64,000 nt of DNA, from positions 27,403,555-27,467,554 of the forward strand of contig NC_065875.1 of the NCBI RefSeq assembly GCF_933775445.1, given 5' to 3'. The notes beneath the pieces are model-generated. The model was given only the letters and a program-made list of their open reading frames with translations, searched no databases and was not told the DNA's origin. Each line of letters opens with the position of its first letter. Position 1 is the stretch's first letter. This stretch comes from Argentina anserina (Eukaryota; Streptophyta; Magnoliopsida; Rosales; Rosaceae). A program made the translations under genes and the position numbers. Shown one piece after another: positions 1-13,074 of the stretch.

Positions 1-3000
1 ACATACTGGTTGGAAAGCAAAGCACTATTATTCACAGTAACCTTTTTTTTTTTAGAACTTCGCACAGTAACCATTATTTATTATACCAAAAAAATAAGTA
101 ATGGCGCAGGTGAAGACTACCAAAATTGGAAGGTGACAGGAAGACCAATGCAGAACCATGAACATTGGAAGATGATAGGACATGTTATACAATGAATATA
201 TACAATAATTGGTTCTTTAGCTCTCACCACTCCAACTTTTCTTTCCAGAGTCCTACTTATCATAACTCAGACATGAGGAAGAAATTTAAATGGATTACCT
301 TTGCTTGAATGTAAATTTCCTTATGCTGAATTGCATCTTGGGGGCATGGTTTTGAAATAGGAGTCCTCATGGCATTTGAACCATCCAATCTGCAAAAAGA
401 TTTGTATCACTGACTTGTAATTGACAGCAGTATACTTGATTTCTAACACAGCACATACATGAAAGGAACAAATTAAACCAATTTGTTTCTCAGCCTTTCA
501 TTTGCATCAAATACTTTTTCACATGTTATAGTTGCCCTACCAGAAGGGAGTGCTGTGGACTAGTTAAGGGATAGAATTAGATTATCAGCAACATCGGTTA
601 TGTGTCAAAGTATTTTCAAGGTTTTCCTACAGGTTTCTTATCTGGGAGTTATGTACTAAATATTTTAAGAGACTGCAAATCCTCAACTATATTTTACTAG
701 GTTCGATGAAGTACATCAGTGCAGAAATCAACAATCAAATGTTTTTCTAACGTATAAACGAATTTTGTGAAATTAAGTAAATGATACACAGCCTATATCG
801 CAGAACTGGAGTACCCTTACCTTTCATTTGAGAATAGAAGCTTTCCCTCCCACACTGAATTACAGAAAGCATTACCCAAGTTGCGAAATAAGTTCACAAT
901 TGTTGGTTCCCAAACTTTGACATCTAACGTTATAGATCTCACCTGCACTTATTTAGAACACAATCGTAGTTACATGCGGGATTTCAAAAGGGAGTCAAGG
1001 TTAAGACACTTTATTATATATATCTCTTTAAATCAAGAAAAAGAACTCAATTAATATGTTCATAAAGGAAAGAAGAAAACCTTTCAAAAAAGCAAAAAGA
1101 GAAAAGGATAGATGAACACAAAACCAAATAGTCCGATATAAGATTTTTAACAAATAATAAAGACAAATTAAATAATTAATTGCATGCACGAAGTAAGCCA
1201 CAGGAAAAGTATATAATGACATGAACGTATAAAATAAAACTAAAAGCCAACACCGCATATCCTTAGAGCAAAGAATTTAAGCACTCAAGATTAGAGATAT
1301 ATAATTCACATCACTTCCACTTTTGTCACACTGCAAACAGTTCCACAAGCACAAAGATATTCATAAGTCATAGCCACAAACCCAAACATAGGTAGTACTC
1401 CATTTTTCACACTTTCCGCACCTTTGAAATATGTACACCAAGATTCCGATGAGCACCAGAACATTCGATGCATAACAGTATCCCAAGATTCAGAGATGCC
1501 CAATCAGGCTCAGAACTACTGCACTCTGCACAAAGATCATTTCCAGGGATTCCCCTAAGAGCAGTAGAAACGGAATCAACTCTATTGACTTGTGAGTTAT
1601 GTAAGCTATCGCAGCTAGCTACTCGATGAATATCACCAACATGCAGTTTCCTACTCTCGAAATTCACATTTCCCAGATGTGGCTGCACTAGATACAAAAC
1701 TTCACTTAGAGGAGACTTAAATGCTTGCATTCAAATCTCGATGTGTAGTTATAGGCTTCAGAATAATGGACCTGTTCAAGAAGCTGAAAATTCAGCAGAG
1801 ATGTAATAGCTCCTGTTATTTTGTTCATCCAATCCATCCTATCGGCCTCATTTTCAGCCTTGATCAAAACAGAGTGGATATTATACAAGTTACTATGTTG
1901 CCCCAAATACTTTAACTAGCTGATTAATTGTTTGAGAAAAAATAGTGAATGCAAGGGGCAAACAGACATTTATCATACAGTAATTAAATATTTAATAGTG
2001 TTTGGATCTGGGCAGTCAAATTTGGTCATATCAACAACTGCCATTACCTTTATTTTCTACCTTAAACCGTGTACAATACAACAATTATTTAAACCTCGTA
2101 GGCAGGTAAATATGGTTGATGCCATCCTAATCCATTACCTGTAATGTGTACGTTTTCAACGGGGATATTATTCTGAAGCAAAGTCGGAGGTCTGTATCTT
2201 CTGCATCCATCTTAATTGTTGAGGTACGCAGATCAACGGTTCGGCAGCCCAGAATGTTTTCACCAAGTGAGGCTGTCTTATGTTTTGAGCGGAATCTCCC
2301 AAACACACCGCTGTTATGCTCAGTTGAGCGTGTAAAGTGATGTGTTTGAGATCCCTAACATGGTGAAGGATGCAAGAGAACATAAAATCAGAAGTCTATT
2401 GCAACAAAGCTAACATTATCACTAGTTGTTATATATTCGGACTAGCAAACTATTTAAAAAATGGTTCAAACCTACAGAATCCAAAATACAACTAGAAATA
2501 AGGAGAAAATGGAACAGATTTCTGATGTTTTGCAAGAAATTATGGCCAGCGTGCTTCTCTTCTTGTTGTGTTTATATGACATAATTAAGTCAATCAAATA
2601 GTGAGAAGCGATTCCAAGAATATGATTATGAGATAGTTGAAATAATATATTATATATAAGAGGTCAATGTGGATTTTCTACTGGGGAGTAGATTAGTTGT
2701 GTATGTCTCCAATTTTAGAGAACTCTTTGGTATCCCTTTAGCACAGTTGATCTTTATGAGGTTCAACCAATGAATTTATGGTATTGTATTTTTCTCCCAC
2801 ATTCCGGGGCTATATATATTCAAGGTTAGATGACTTCTTGTCTATTGTTACGTACGTCTAGCAGCTTTGTTATAAACTTTGAATTTCGTAGAAAGGAAGG
2901 TAACCCACCATGGGTTTGGTACCCTTGATTCTGTAATAAAATAAAGCCCCTTGACTGTTCAGTACGAAAAACCGCCTCTTCCAGTCTCCCCTCAGATTTG

Positions 3001-6000
3001 ACGATCGTTTCAGTAGATATCCTTGCTTGATTGTCTGTGGCTAAAATATGAAATCAATCAAGAATTATGTGAGTTGGAGGTTCTTTATTTGCAAAAATAA
3101 CACAAATTTTAAAAGTGGAATATAGCTTTATTTGAAAATCAGATCCACCAATACAAATAATGGGAGACCATAATACGAAAAAAGTAGAAGTAAATTAAAA
3201 TAACTATATATTAACGTAAAGCTTCAGTAAGTCACCCATTTAGTGTTACCTTGCCATTTTCAAAGGTCTGCATGATTGGTTCTGCGTTTTTGTATGAAGT
3301 CAAACCAAAGGCACGATGTCCTTCAGCCACTGCAGATGCCTCAAGATTACTGGAAGCTCGTAAACTATCTATCTCAGCTTGTGTCCTAAATTCCTGAATC
3401 CTTTTGTGAAGTTTATCTTGTTCAACAGTTGCCTGTTCTTTAGATTGTTGTGCATATGTTAACACCTGATTTCAGGTAAAGCACTTCATTCATCAGTTGA
3501 ATAACAATTATTTTTTCAGAAGCAACAAAAGCTTGAATTGTGTGGATGGAGTAACATTGGAAACATCGGAAGCAATTATATATATCATCGCAGGTCCTGC
3601 TTGATTATAGGGAACCATCACTAGTTAGGATCATTTAGTAAGCAGTTGAACACAGAAAAACTTATAATCTCTGAAAGTTTCCTAGAATTGCCAAAACAGT
3701 TGACTTATCTAATTGAATTTTATATTGAAATTCTTTTTTGGAAATATTATGAATAACTGGAATTATTTCCAGGGAAGCAATTAGAAACCAACATTTTCCT
3801 GAAGGAAAACCTCAATCACATTTTTAGATTATTTATGAGTATTAGGTGATAAGAGGAACCTTTTCATACCTGGTGAATATATGGCTCCATTTGGCTCAAT
3901 AACTCATATCCCTAAGCCATAAAAAAAAAAATCTTTCAGCTGTCTAAAGAACATAAATTTACTGGAAAGAAAGAAAACGTCTAATTATTGCAGAAACAGA
4001 CCAGCTTGAAGTATCTTAGATGACCATCCATGATTGCACTAATAGATTCCAAAAATTCATACTTCTTTTTTGCTTCAATATTCATTAGGGAATTTACCTG
4101 CAGTCCTTAAAATCACAGTAAAAAAGTCATAACAAGCAGAATGGTTTAAGCAAAATAGGCGTAAGATATACAAAAGAGATCTGCATATGTAGAAGACATA
4201 CTAGGTTGAAGCGGCCTTTCTCGAATGCTGATTTTGAATTTTGTAGATCCTATCAAGGTATGGTAAGACAGGTACAGATTAAGAGGAAGTTTGTCCGGAA
4301 ACACCGAAGAACATGCATGATATTACGATAACTAAAGAAATCACCACACTTTTCTTCTGCATTAACTGGGCAAATATTACTGAAGTTGGAAATACTGAAT
4401 TAACAGGAACACACCTCCTCTAGTTCAGAAACAATGTCTCCACGTGTATTCTTCTTCAAGGAAACAAACTTTTCCCGTGACTGCCATTCAGAGAAATAGA
4501 ACATGAGATAAAAGTTGGACCAAATGGAACACCAAACAATAAGAACCAAATAGAAATGATACAACGCAGAAGTATATCTGTGCTTTCACTTGAATGAAGT
4601 GCTTAAGAGTATGGTCAAACCCCTACATGCATAATGGATTGATTCTTCATACCAAAACAAGTATTTTCAATGATATCCACCTATCTAATAGGACTAGTCC
4701 TTTTGCAGGATAACAGTAATAGAAGTAAACTCACATAATTGAATTAGGATGGTGAATCTTTTTCTGTATGTCTCTCCAATATAACTATATCATAATTATG
4801 ATCAATAAAAGGCTCATCATTTCAATGGTCCAAAGAAAAAATGCATACGGACAATTGAAAGAAAAGGGACTGTATATGGAATATTGTGGAGGAACTAAAG
4901 GGTAAACTCGAATTATCATCACTGCCTGTGTCACTACTTTCAAATTCTGACTATATTCATACAAGTAGAATGTTTACATTGAGATCTCTAATACCTGATC
5001 ATAAACATGTATTGCCTTGTCAAAGTGGCGCCGGGAGTCCTGCAAATTAATGAGCATACTTTAGGAAAAAAAAAGTTTTAAGAATATATCAAATTATCAA
5101 TAGCCAGAACTTCGCTTATAAGAAACAAAACTTGAGAAGAATAAGAGCTTGTGCCTTATTTTATAAGTTCTGTTAGATGAACTACTCAAATTCTCAAAAT
5201 AATTAAGACTTAAGGCGTTACCAATATCAGACAAGCATTTAGAAACAATAATTATAATAAGTTTACTAATCATAACCTTTCAGAAATAATTCAACAGAAT
5301 TCAATACATTAATTACCACACCTTTTACAATAGAACTATCAGCCAAGGTGAGGCATAGTATTAATATTTGTAAATATAAAACAGCTGAAGTGATAGAAAG
5401 AGTTACCTTTGCATCTTGCAGATCAACAGTCATAAAGTGCATCAACCGATTGACTAACACATGCTCTACCTGTAACCCATTAATTTCAACATAAATGTAA
5501 GAACTTAAAAGACACTATTACTAGTAAGTAGTAACATAGTTCGTCTTTTCTATACTGTGTTGTGAATGTTTGAATATGTTCCACCACACCACATACTACC
5601 ATTTAAATTGACAACTAATACAAATTGGATGTTTCTTTTTGATACCTAGAGATTCCCCAATCTCACTTTGTGAAACCATGCTTGAAACTGAGGTTGCCTG
5701 CCTAAGCCTCTAAACTTTGAGAGGCACAAAATTCTAGCAAACAATACTGACCATTCCACTTAAGTTCCTTAAGGGGGTTCCAGACCCAGACCACTTAATG
5801 GACATATGACTGACCATTCCACTGAAGAGTTGAAAACTATACTGAATAAGAACAATACAAAGATAATTCATAGAAAGTATGTCTCAGTTTCACCAGTTCA
5901 AAAGATTATTTCAATACTAACAACCAGAGAACTCACTTGGGTGCAAAGAAGCTCTTTATAAGTAGCAAGCTCTCGAAATGCAGAAATGAATTTGGATAGC

Positions 6001-8308
6001 ACTGGACCTGAAATAAGTTTCACAGAACAAACAGTTACACCAATGCTCTCCCACTTTGGCAATTTCAGGTTCATAAGAAACAGTGATAATTGTTCTTCAT
6101 TTAAACAACAGCATGCAATCCTGTGATTAGCACACACAAAAAAGAACTTTACTGTCACTCGGCGCAGAACTAAAAGAAAAATCTAGTAATCACCATAGTT
6201 GAACCAATTTAGGTGTAAAATTATGTTAATGTAAAACTGAAATCCAAAAACTGAAAGAAATAATGACAACAAGGTAAATGAATGGTTTTCACATGACACA
6301 GAAATGACTATTCATATTTTAAGGGTTCGGAGGAAAATAGAAGAGGATGATGTACTCTTTTTCTCTTCTTAACTTCAGTAGAAGAAATCTCTTCAATGTT
6401 CTTGTACACTAATTACAACTTATGATTTTTGGATCTCTCCTTTTTACTTCAAAATAGGTTTATTATAGTAGGGGCTTTAAAACAAAATAAATAAATAAAA
6501 CAATTTCCTTTTCTTTTTTTAAAGTCCCTGCAAAACTAAAAACAGTGTTTATAAGAAGCACCTCTATAATTTGTTAAACAAATTTACTTAAAAGTACAGT
6601 AGGATATGAAGGAAGCCCAACCTCCTATTGCAACACTTATAGGATCATCCAGATCACCACCAAATCCTTCCAATGAATCTGCAAAAGTGGTGTCGCCAGC
6701 ACATGCTTCTCCAAGAGCCGCCCTGAGAAATAGGGAAAAGCCAAAATAGCGATAATGAAAAACTAGATCTGCAAATAATTGTAAACTGAACTATGAAAAA
6801 CAGACATGCATGAAGGTTGAGGATATGAAATTACAAACTGAGTATGTCGATTGGCACCACTTATTTTCTAACAGCTATTGAGACCATTTATATGTGTAAA
6901 TATTGGAATGTAATAACTAATTTGGATAAACTGTAAGAGGGAAACATGTTCAAAGCTGCCCAGGGACTATGTGTCCCTCCAAAACTGTAATGGATACGCA
7001 GTTCTGAATAAAATGGCTAAGAATTCCACAACAGGTATATACTCGTTGAGAGGAGTATCATGTTACTGTTGATGATTTACATCCAAAATGATACATTAAA
7101 ACATGTCAAGATAGTGATTTCTCATTTTGGTAAACTTAGTGAAATCCCTCAATCAAATCTAATTATTTAGTGTTCAGAACTGCTTTATCTTCTGCAGTAG
7201 CACCAACTTGCCTTGCAAATGTCTGTTATGTCAATTCCAGCAACCTCACCTACTATTCCCTAACACCAGATAGTGGCTGTCAGAAGTGGACTTGGAATGT
7301 CTCCATGAACCATGAGAACACCATAATGGATACACTAACTCAAGTTCCGAAAGCTAGAAGGCATCCATATGATTTCTTTTTTATTACAAAAGGGACCTAA
7401 AAGGCCCAAACAAAGAAAGAAAAACAAAGTATTTTTAACTGGATCCAGCATTCATATGATTTCAGATTTCTAATCCCAGAAAGCTTTTTATCCATTAAAT
7501 GATATATCTATAATAAACACTGATATTTGGAAATATATAAATTAATAACTTTTAATTAATCAATGAAATAGATTATGAATATCGGAAGGCACTTACACAA
7601 ACTTCTTACACCCTTTCAATAGTTTCTGGCATCGATCTTTCAACTCATCAGCTGTCTGTTCTAGATTACATACCTGTCGAGAAAATGAAATTAATCATCT
7701 TTCACACCATCTAGTATTCAAGGCACCAACAAAATCATGAAGTCTATGTCATTGGTGCTGTGTATCAATGTAACTATTGGTAACACAGTCTAAAACAGCA
7801 TCTCATCCCATCTCCAACCGATTAAATCCCTCCGAGCTCTCAAACCCATCATCACCGCAACGCAATCTTCCATACCAAGCGAATACACAAGTGAAGTTTC
7901 TCACTTTGTCATGAAGTTGACTTTCCCTGCCTTCATACTTATCAATTCAATCAAATTAACCAACATGGTACCACCTGGAATGTTTCCTAAGCTACCTAAT
8001 TCTCAACCTCAAACTCAAAAACCAATACAAACGTTCGAGTAACACAAGCCAAACTTCTCTTGTGCTACCAAAATGTCGGCACAACTAATTTCCAACAACT
8101 TTAAAAAACATAACCATAGCAACCAGAAATCCGAGATAGCTTTTCAGATAGATAGTGCAGTGATTTCAATTACATATTCATATAACTTGAGAGATTGAAA
8201 CACTTTATATGAATCCGGAATACGAGGAGATATAAAATAATAATATATAAGAGCATATACCTGCTTCTGAAACATTGGGGAATCTTCGAGCTTGATAAAT
8301 GCTGCCAT
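1..8308 (-). CDS. ArfGAP of the BAR-PH-ArfGAP-ankyrin class (AGD2/AGD4-like), 3' end outside window
   Basis: GTPase-activating protein for Arf GTPases in vesicle budding. The reverse-strand start at 8308 gives MAAFIKLEDSPMFQKQ, the family's N-terminus. BAR-domain exons follow: about 7600-7674, 6625-6722, 5940-6007 (SKFISAFRELATYKELLCTQ), 5407-5470, 4997-5041, 4414-4481 (SREKFVSLKKNTRGD), 4000-4098 and 3237-3465. A PH domain lies at about 2910-3045 (DWKRRFFVL), 2170-2290 and 1800-1870 (AENEADRMDWMNKI). The ArfGAP zinc finger at about 1418-1730 shows CX2CX16CX2C and the catalytic arginine in CSGAHRNLG. It continues at 823-945 (DVKVWEPTIVNLFRNLGNA) and 311-392 (SKPCPQDAIQHKE). Bases 1-5 begin the next exon after a CAG acceptor, so the ankyrin repeats lie beyond the left edge. 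I see no broken exon. AGD2 and AGD4 cannot be told apart here; minor exon ends are approximate. Confidence 0.93.
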
Positions 8309-8572
8309 TTTCGGGGGATTTAAGATTCAGAGATCCAATCTCTGGTTATATCTTGTCTCTGTATTTTGGGTCTTCAGGTAGCTCTCTCTTTTTTTTTTTG
8401 TCTCAGATCGAATTCGTTGCTTGCATGATGCAATTATGCGGGAAGAGGGTTATTTGGTCATTTCCTGAGTTAATCGAAGACTCACGAGCGACAATAACAG
8501 TTCCAAACTTGGATGATGTCACATAACTTAATGTATGGTTTTTATATATTTCGAATTTGTATATGAGTTAAT

Positions 8573-9829
8573 TTCGCCATCGGTATCTAAATTATTGTGA
8601 TAAGTTCAATGTAGTATCACAACTCTGAGTTGTACCAATGTAGTACCCAAACTTGTAATTCGCTATCAACGAAGGGTCTGAGCCAAATTTCTGTTACGAC
8701 TTCGTTATCTCGGTCACGTGTCCTGCACGTGACCAAAAAAAAATTTCAACATCGGTACCCAAACTCTTGTGGCAAGATCAATGTAGTACCTCAACTTTGA
8801 GTTGTACCAATATAGTATCCAAACTCGTTTTTCTCTATCAATGAGGGGTCTGAAGCCAATTTCTATCACAACTCCATCTTCTGGATCACATGTCATAACT
8901 TCTTGTCTTTTCTCCTTTTCTTCTCATTCTCTTTCACTCTCCCTCCTTCTACAATGTATTTCTGAGCTCATATTTTGAGGCAAAGCAACACTACGGGTTG
9001 TGTTTCTTCCAAACTTTTCAATCACGATGACGACTTCTCCCAGTTTGGCAACTCCTCCTTGAGCCACAACATAGTCTCCCTCACATCCTCCACCTACGAC
9101 CTTCTCTCCCTCCACCTACGACATTCGAGGCATGTAAAGCGGTGCGGTCGGCGGTCGAGAATCTCAGAATGAAGGTATGCGATCGTTACGTATCAATGGA
9201 TCTGGGGTTCCAAGCAGAGGTGGAGGAGCTCGAAGATGGTGTTGGTGGTAAAGGAGGAGGCAGTGGGGATGAGAGGAGGTGGAGCTCCTCGATGCCACAC
9301 TGTGGTGGTGAGGTGTCCGAGCATAATGAGAATGGGTTGGTGTTTTGCCCAATTTATAAGTTGTTTCTTAATTCTAGATATTTATTGTAATAGTTTCTTA
9401 TTATGGCTTTAGAACCCACATGGAGTTATTTAGGTAAATACCATTTTTATTTTGATCCATAAGACGAAAACGTGACGTAAATTGGTCTCAGAACCCTCAT
9501 TGATAGTGAAAAACGAATTTGGGTACTACATTGGTACAACTCAGAGTTTAGGTACTACATTGAACTTGCGACAAGAGTTTGGATACCGTTGTTGAATTTT
9601 TTTTTTGTCACGTGCAGGACACGTGACCGAGATAACGGAGCCGTAACGGAAATTAGGCTTAGACCCTTCGTTGATAGCGAATTACAATTTGGGTACTACA
9701 TTGGTACAACTCAGAGTTTGGGTACTACATTGACTTTGCCACAATAGTTTGGGTACCGATGGTGAACTTTTTTCTTTGGTACTACATTGACTTTGACACA
9801 ATAGTTTGGGTACTGATGGTGAACTTTTT
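8573..9829. mobile_element. Non-autonomous inverted-repeat DNA transposon (MULE/foldback-like)
   Basis: Two long arms face each other: about 8573-8890, and about 9455-9768 on the opposite strand. Each arm is built from two diverged direct copies of a unit of about 160-170 bp. The recurring words are GGTACTACATTG, TTGTACCAATGTAGTACC and a CACGTG-containing stretch next to an A- or T-run. A further partial copy of the outer unit extends the right side to about 9829. The middle (about 8890-9450) is unrelated and carries a short open frame at 9142-9390 with no recognisable domain. Long, internally repetitive arms around unrelated filler suggest a MULE or foldback element; no transposase and no clear target-site duplication were found. 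It lies between the AGD gene and XRCC2. Confidence 0.75.
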
Positions 9830-10178
9830 TCTTTGTATTTTGCTACCATTGCAAAAATCAATCTTCTTATGGTCATTTCATGTTGAGATTAAGGCCGGAC
9901 TGTTGAATTCTAACTATTAATAATAGCCAATGATCATTACATTGCTAACACATTTGAGTTCTGTATTTTGAACATGCAGACGCTATAATTATGTCACTAA
10001 ACTAAATGGTGTTAGAAAGCGTTTTTGATAATTAAGACTTTATCGAGGATTGGCTCGTCAAACAAAAAAGTTTGTTAAGAGAGAGACCTGACAATCAATT
10101 TCACATGAGCGTTTGTATAAGTAACGATGGACAAAATGTTCGCACTCGCTTCTTTGTAATTTAATTTTTTTCTCCTGA
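9830..10178. other. Intergenic, nothing recognised
   Basis: AT-rich spacer between the inverted-repeat transposon and the hAT-like MITE. No gene, RNA or repeat structure was seen. Confidence 0.6.
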
Positions 10179-10187
10179 TAAAAATTA

Positions 10188-10635
10188 GGGGTGGGCATAA
10201 AAACGGAAATCTCGATCCCGTCCCGAAATTCATAGGGACGAGACGGGACGGAGGTCTAAAAACGTCCGTCCCGTCCCGTTTCATAATAGTGGGATGAGAC
10301 GTGAGACGAATAATTTATATCCCGCTTCGTCCCGTCTCAACTTTAATTAAAACTTAAAAATTCTTATATATTTGTATCAAAATAAAACTAATTTATGTTA
10401 TTAATAACTCCAAAATTATATCAACTTAAATAATAATTATAAATTATAATATTTTAACATAATATGCACTTTTTTTGTTAAATTTTCATTATTGAATGTT
10501 ACTTTGTTAATGAAAAAGTAAAAATATAGGTTTTTATTTAATTTCATAGGAATGTGAGATTTGTCCCGTCCCGATTTAAAAGAGTGAGATGAGACTTGGG
10601 ATGAGCCTCATCACATAACTTGCCGTGCTCACCCC
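10188..10635. mobile_element. hAT-like MITE with intact target-site duplication
   Basis: The ends are GGGGTGGGCA at 10188 and TGCTCACCCC ending at 10635, an imperfect terminal inverted repeat typical of plant hAT derivatives. The same nine bases, TAAAAATTA, lie directly outside at 10179-10187 and 10636-10644. Because the outermost A/T is ambiguous, this fits an 8-bp hAT duplication. The body of about 448 bp is GC-rich at its flanks (repeated CCCGTCCCG words) and very AT-rich in the middle, with no coding capacity. It sits about 140 bp upstream of the XRCC2 start codon, so it may touch that promoter. Confidence 0.85.
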
Positions 10636-10776
10636 TAAAAATTATGAACAAATAGAGGACAATTTAGCAGTTAGTAGCAGTTAAGTAAGGGGCCCACTTG
10701 AGAAGAAACAGAGAGAGAGAGAGAGCTCACTGTGACAGTACACCCACTCCCGCCCAAAACCTCGAGAACCATAAAA

Positions 10777-13074
10777 ATGGCGGCTAGACGGTGGATCGAC
10801 GGAGACGATACCGCCGCCGAGATGCTCTCTCGGGTTTCATCGGAGCGGCCCTTCTTGCTCCTTCCGCCTCTCCACCGCGTTCCTCTCCGAGTCGGCAATG
10901 TGGTGGAGCTCGCCGGCCCCTCTTCTTCAGCCAAAACCCAGATCCTCATTCAGGTCAAGTTGCCTTCTTTGATCTTTGTCTAATGTAAATAATGGGTTTT
11001 TGATGGGTTTTGTTATGTCCAATTTTAGGCTGCTGTGAATTGCATTCTTCCTAAGGAGTGGAATGGTGTGCACTATGGGGGTTTGGAGCTTTTGGTGATC
11101 TTCATTGACTTGGATAGTCGTTTCGATGTTTTACGACTTTCAGAAATGTTAAAGCACAGAATTATGGAACCCATTGGTACTTGTTCCAAATGAACTTTTC
11201 ATTTGGAACCCTCATTTACTAACAAAGAATTGAACTTTTCATTTGGAGTTGCTGGAATACTTTTGTTACCTATTGTGTGTTGTTGTTTTAGGGTCAGTGT
11301 GTGATAATGAGGAATTGTATGCTGCGTGCATGAGGCGCTTCATGTATGTCCGGTGCTACGACAGTCTTGAATATCTTGCCACTCTCAAGGTGATGAGGAA
11401 GGAACTCTTTTTAGTTCATATGAATGTTTATTTAGAAAGCTAAATCTTTTCTTTCAATCTGTGAAACTATTACCTTAACTTAAGTGGACTCTTGGTCTTG
11501 GGATTACAGACATTGCACCATCGGCTGAATAGGGAAAAAGACATACATAATCTTAACATGCAATTGCTTATGATTGACAAGTATGTAGTAGATTTTGAGC
11601 TCTGCATTAGTTTTTCCCCTTTAATTGATGTTTTACAGTGTGTTTTGAACTTAACTTAATCTGAATACGATTCTCATTAATGCCCGACTGTTTTTACAGC
11701 ATCGGACCTTTCCAGTGGGTAGATCGTGGGTCAACATTCTTTCCAATGGGGAGTCATAACAGGTAATCAGTGTCATTGTATTGTCATCTCTTACTACTCG
11801 GTACAAATATTCTGAGGTCTATTTATATAGCTACTTTTCTTCATAACGGTCGGTTCATCAGATTTTTATTCTGAAGTCTTTTGTGTTGACATCATACCCA
11901 TAGTTGTTTACTATAGCATTTTTGTAGTTGGTTATTGTAGTAGTATGGAATGTCATATTTTCAATCAAGCTCTGCCTCAAACAGTCAAAGTTATGCACAA
12001 GTTTATGTGCTTACTTAATGCATGTCTTATGGCTTGCATCATCTTAGGGCAACAACTGAAGAAAATTGTTTGTCGTGTTAAGAATACACAATAACCGGAT
12101 ATCAATCAAATAGTGCCCGTTTTAATTCGATGTAGTCCATCCATGTACGACTATTTTACTATCTTGGGTTCTTGGATATCTCTGATATGATCAATTGACA
12201 ACTTGGTGCACAGGAAATGCCTCTCCCTTCAAGGTATTTCAGAAACTCTAGTTCAGGAGATTAGAAAGCTTCTGCTGCTGCATCCCATGCTCATAATAGC
12301 TACTAAAGAAATAGTTTTGGATAATGTATATGGCATGGATGCGGCCAAACAGTGAGTTTCTTGAAAAGCTCAGAACTTTAAATTTACCTATAATTTGCTT
12401 TCTTAATGTATGTGCCGGTCATAGTTGTCAATATATTGTACCGTAATCCTCTTGGATTGGAATTTCAGAAATAACTGTATGCTGGAAGCATCAGGAGTAA
12501 GAAGTATAATAGTAATCAACTACTTCCATACCGTGAATTTATGCCACCCATCTGGCAGGTAATTCTCATCAATAGTTGCTTGGTAAATCACCTGGATAAT
12601 CTACTTTTAGCTGTCTCGTAGTTCTTAGTAACAACTAACAACTGTTTTATAATATAGTTATTTCCTAATGGAATTGTCAGGAATGTGCAACACTATACCT
12701 AATCAGCTCTTTTGCTTTTTGCAGTCATTCATTACCCACAGGATACTTGTACGAGCTTCAGGTTGATGCTTCTCTAATTTATGGAATTTCTCTTTTGCTG
12801 ATAAATCGTTATTGCTATTTAGTATGTTCGTTCTGATTGACACTATTTATCTATTTCTCTCCCAGATGATCACCTGCCTATAAGACCTGACGCAGAAAAT
12901 TCTCTTTACTTGTCGGAATGGTTATCACCTTCACTTCGCTTCCAGGACAAGTTTCTAGTGAAGGATGTAAGAAAATCCCCGTCTGTCTTGTGACTCTGTA
13001 ACTAATCAAAGTAATCTCTGTTGGGCTTATTGAAGCATCTGGTTTTTCAGGCTGGTATCTTCATCGTCTCATGA
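10777..13074 (+). CDS. XRCC2: DNA repair protein XRCC2, RAD51 paralogue
   Basis: A RAD51-family ATPase-like protein that acts in homologous recombination. Ten exons were read: 10777-10953, 11029-11176, 11292-11389, 11510-11580, 11700-11762, 12214-12351, 12469-12558, 12742-12761, 12866-12966 and 13051-13074. They sum to 930 nt, or 309 aa, in one open frame. Exon 1 carries a Walker A-like loop (GPSSSAKT). NCILPKEWNGVHYGGLE opens exon 2, and SIIVINYFHTVN in exon 7 looks like the strand carrying Walker B. The protein ends KDAGIFIVS. Exon 8 is only 20 nt. The acceptor at 12741 keeps the frame, while a stronger-looking CAG at 12724 would lead to a stop in exon 9. The start ATG follows an AGAGAG-rich leader. 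The upstream MITE ends at 10635. Confidence 0.93.

Noticed and set aside
9142..9390. 82-codon frame in the transposon centre
   Set aside because: No recognised domain and no splice context; kept only as a hint that the filler may be captured DNA.
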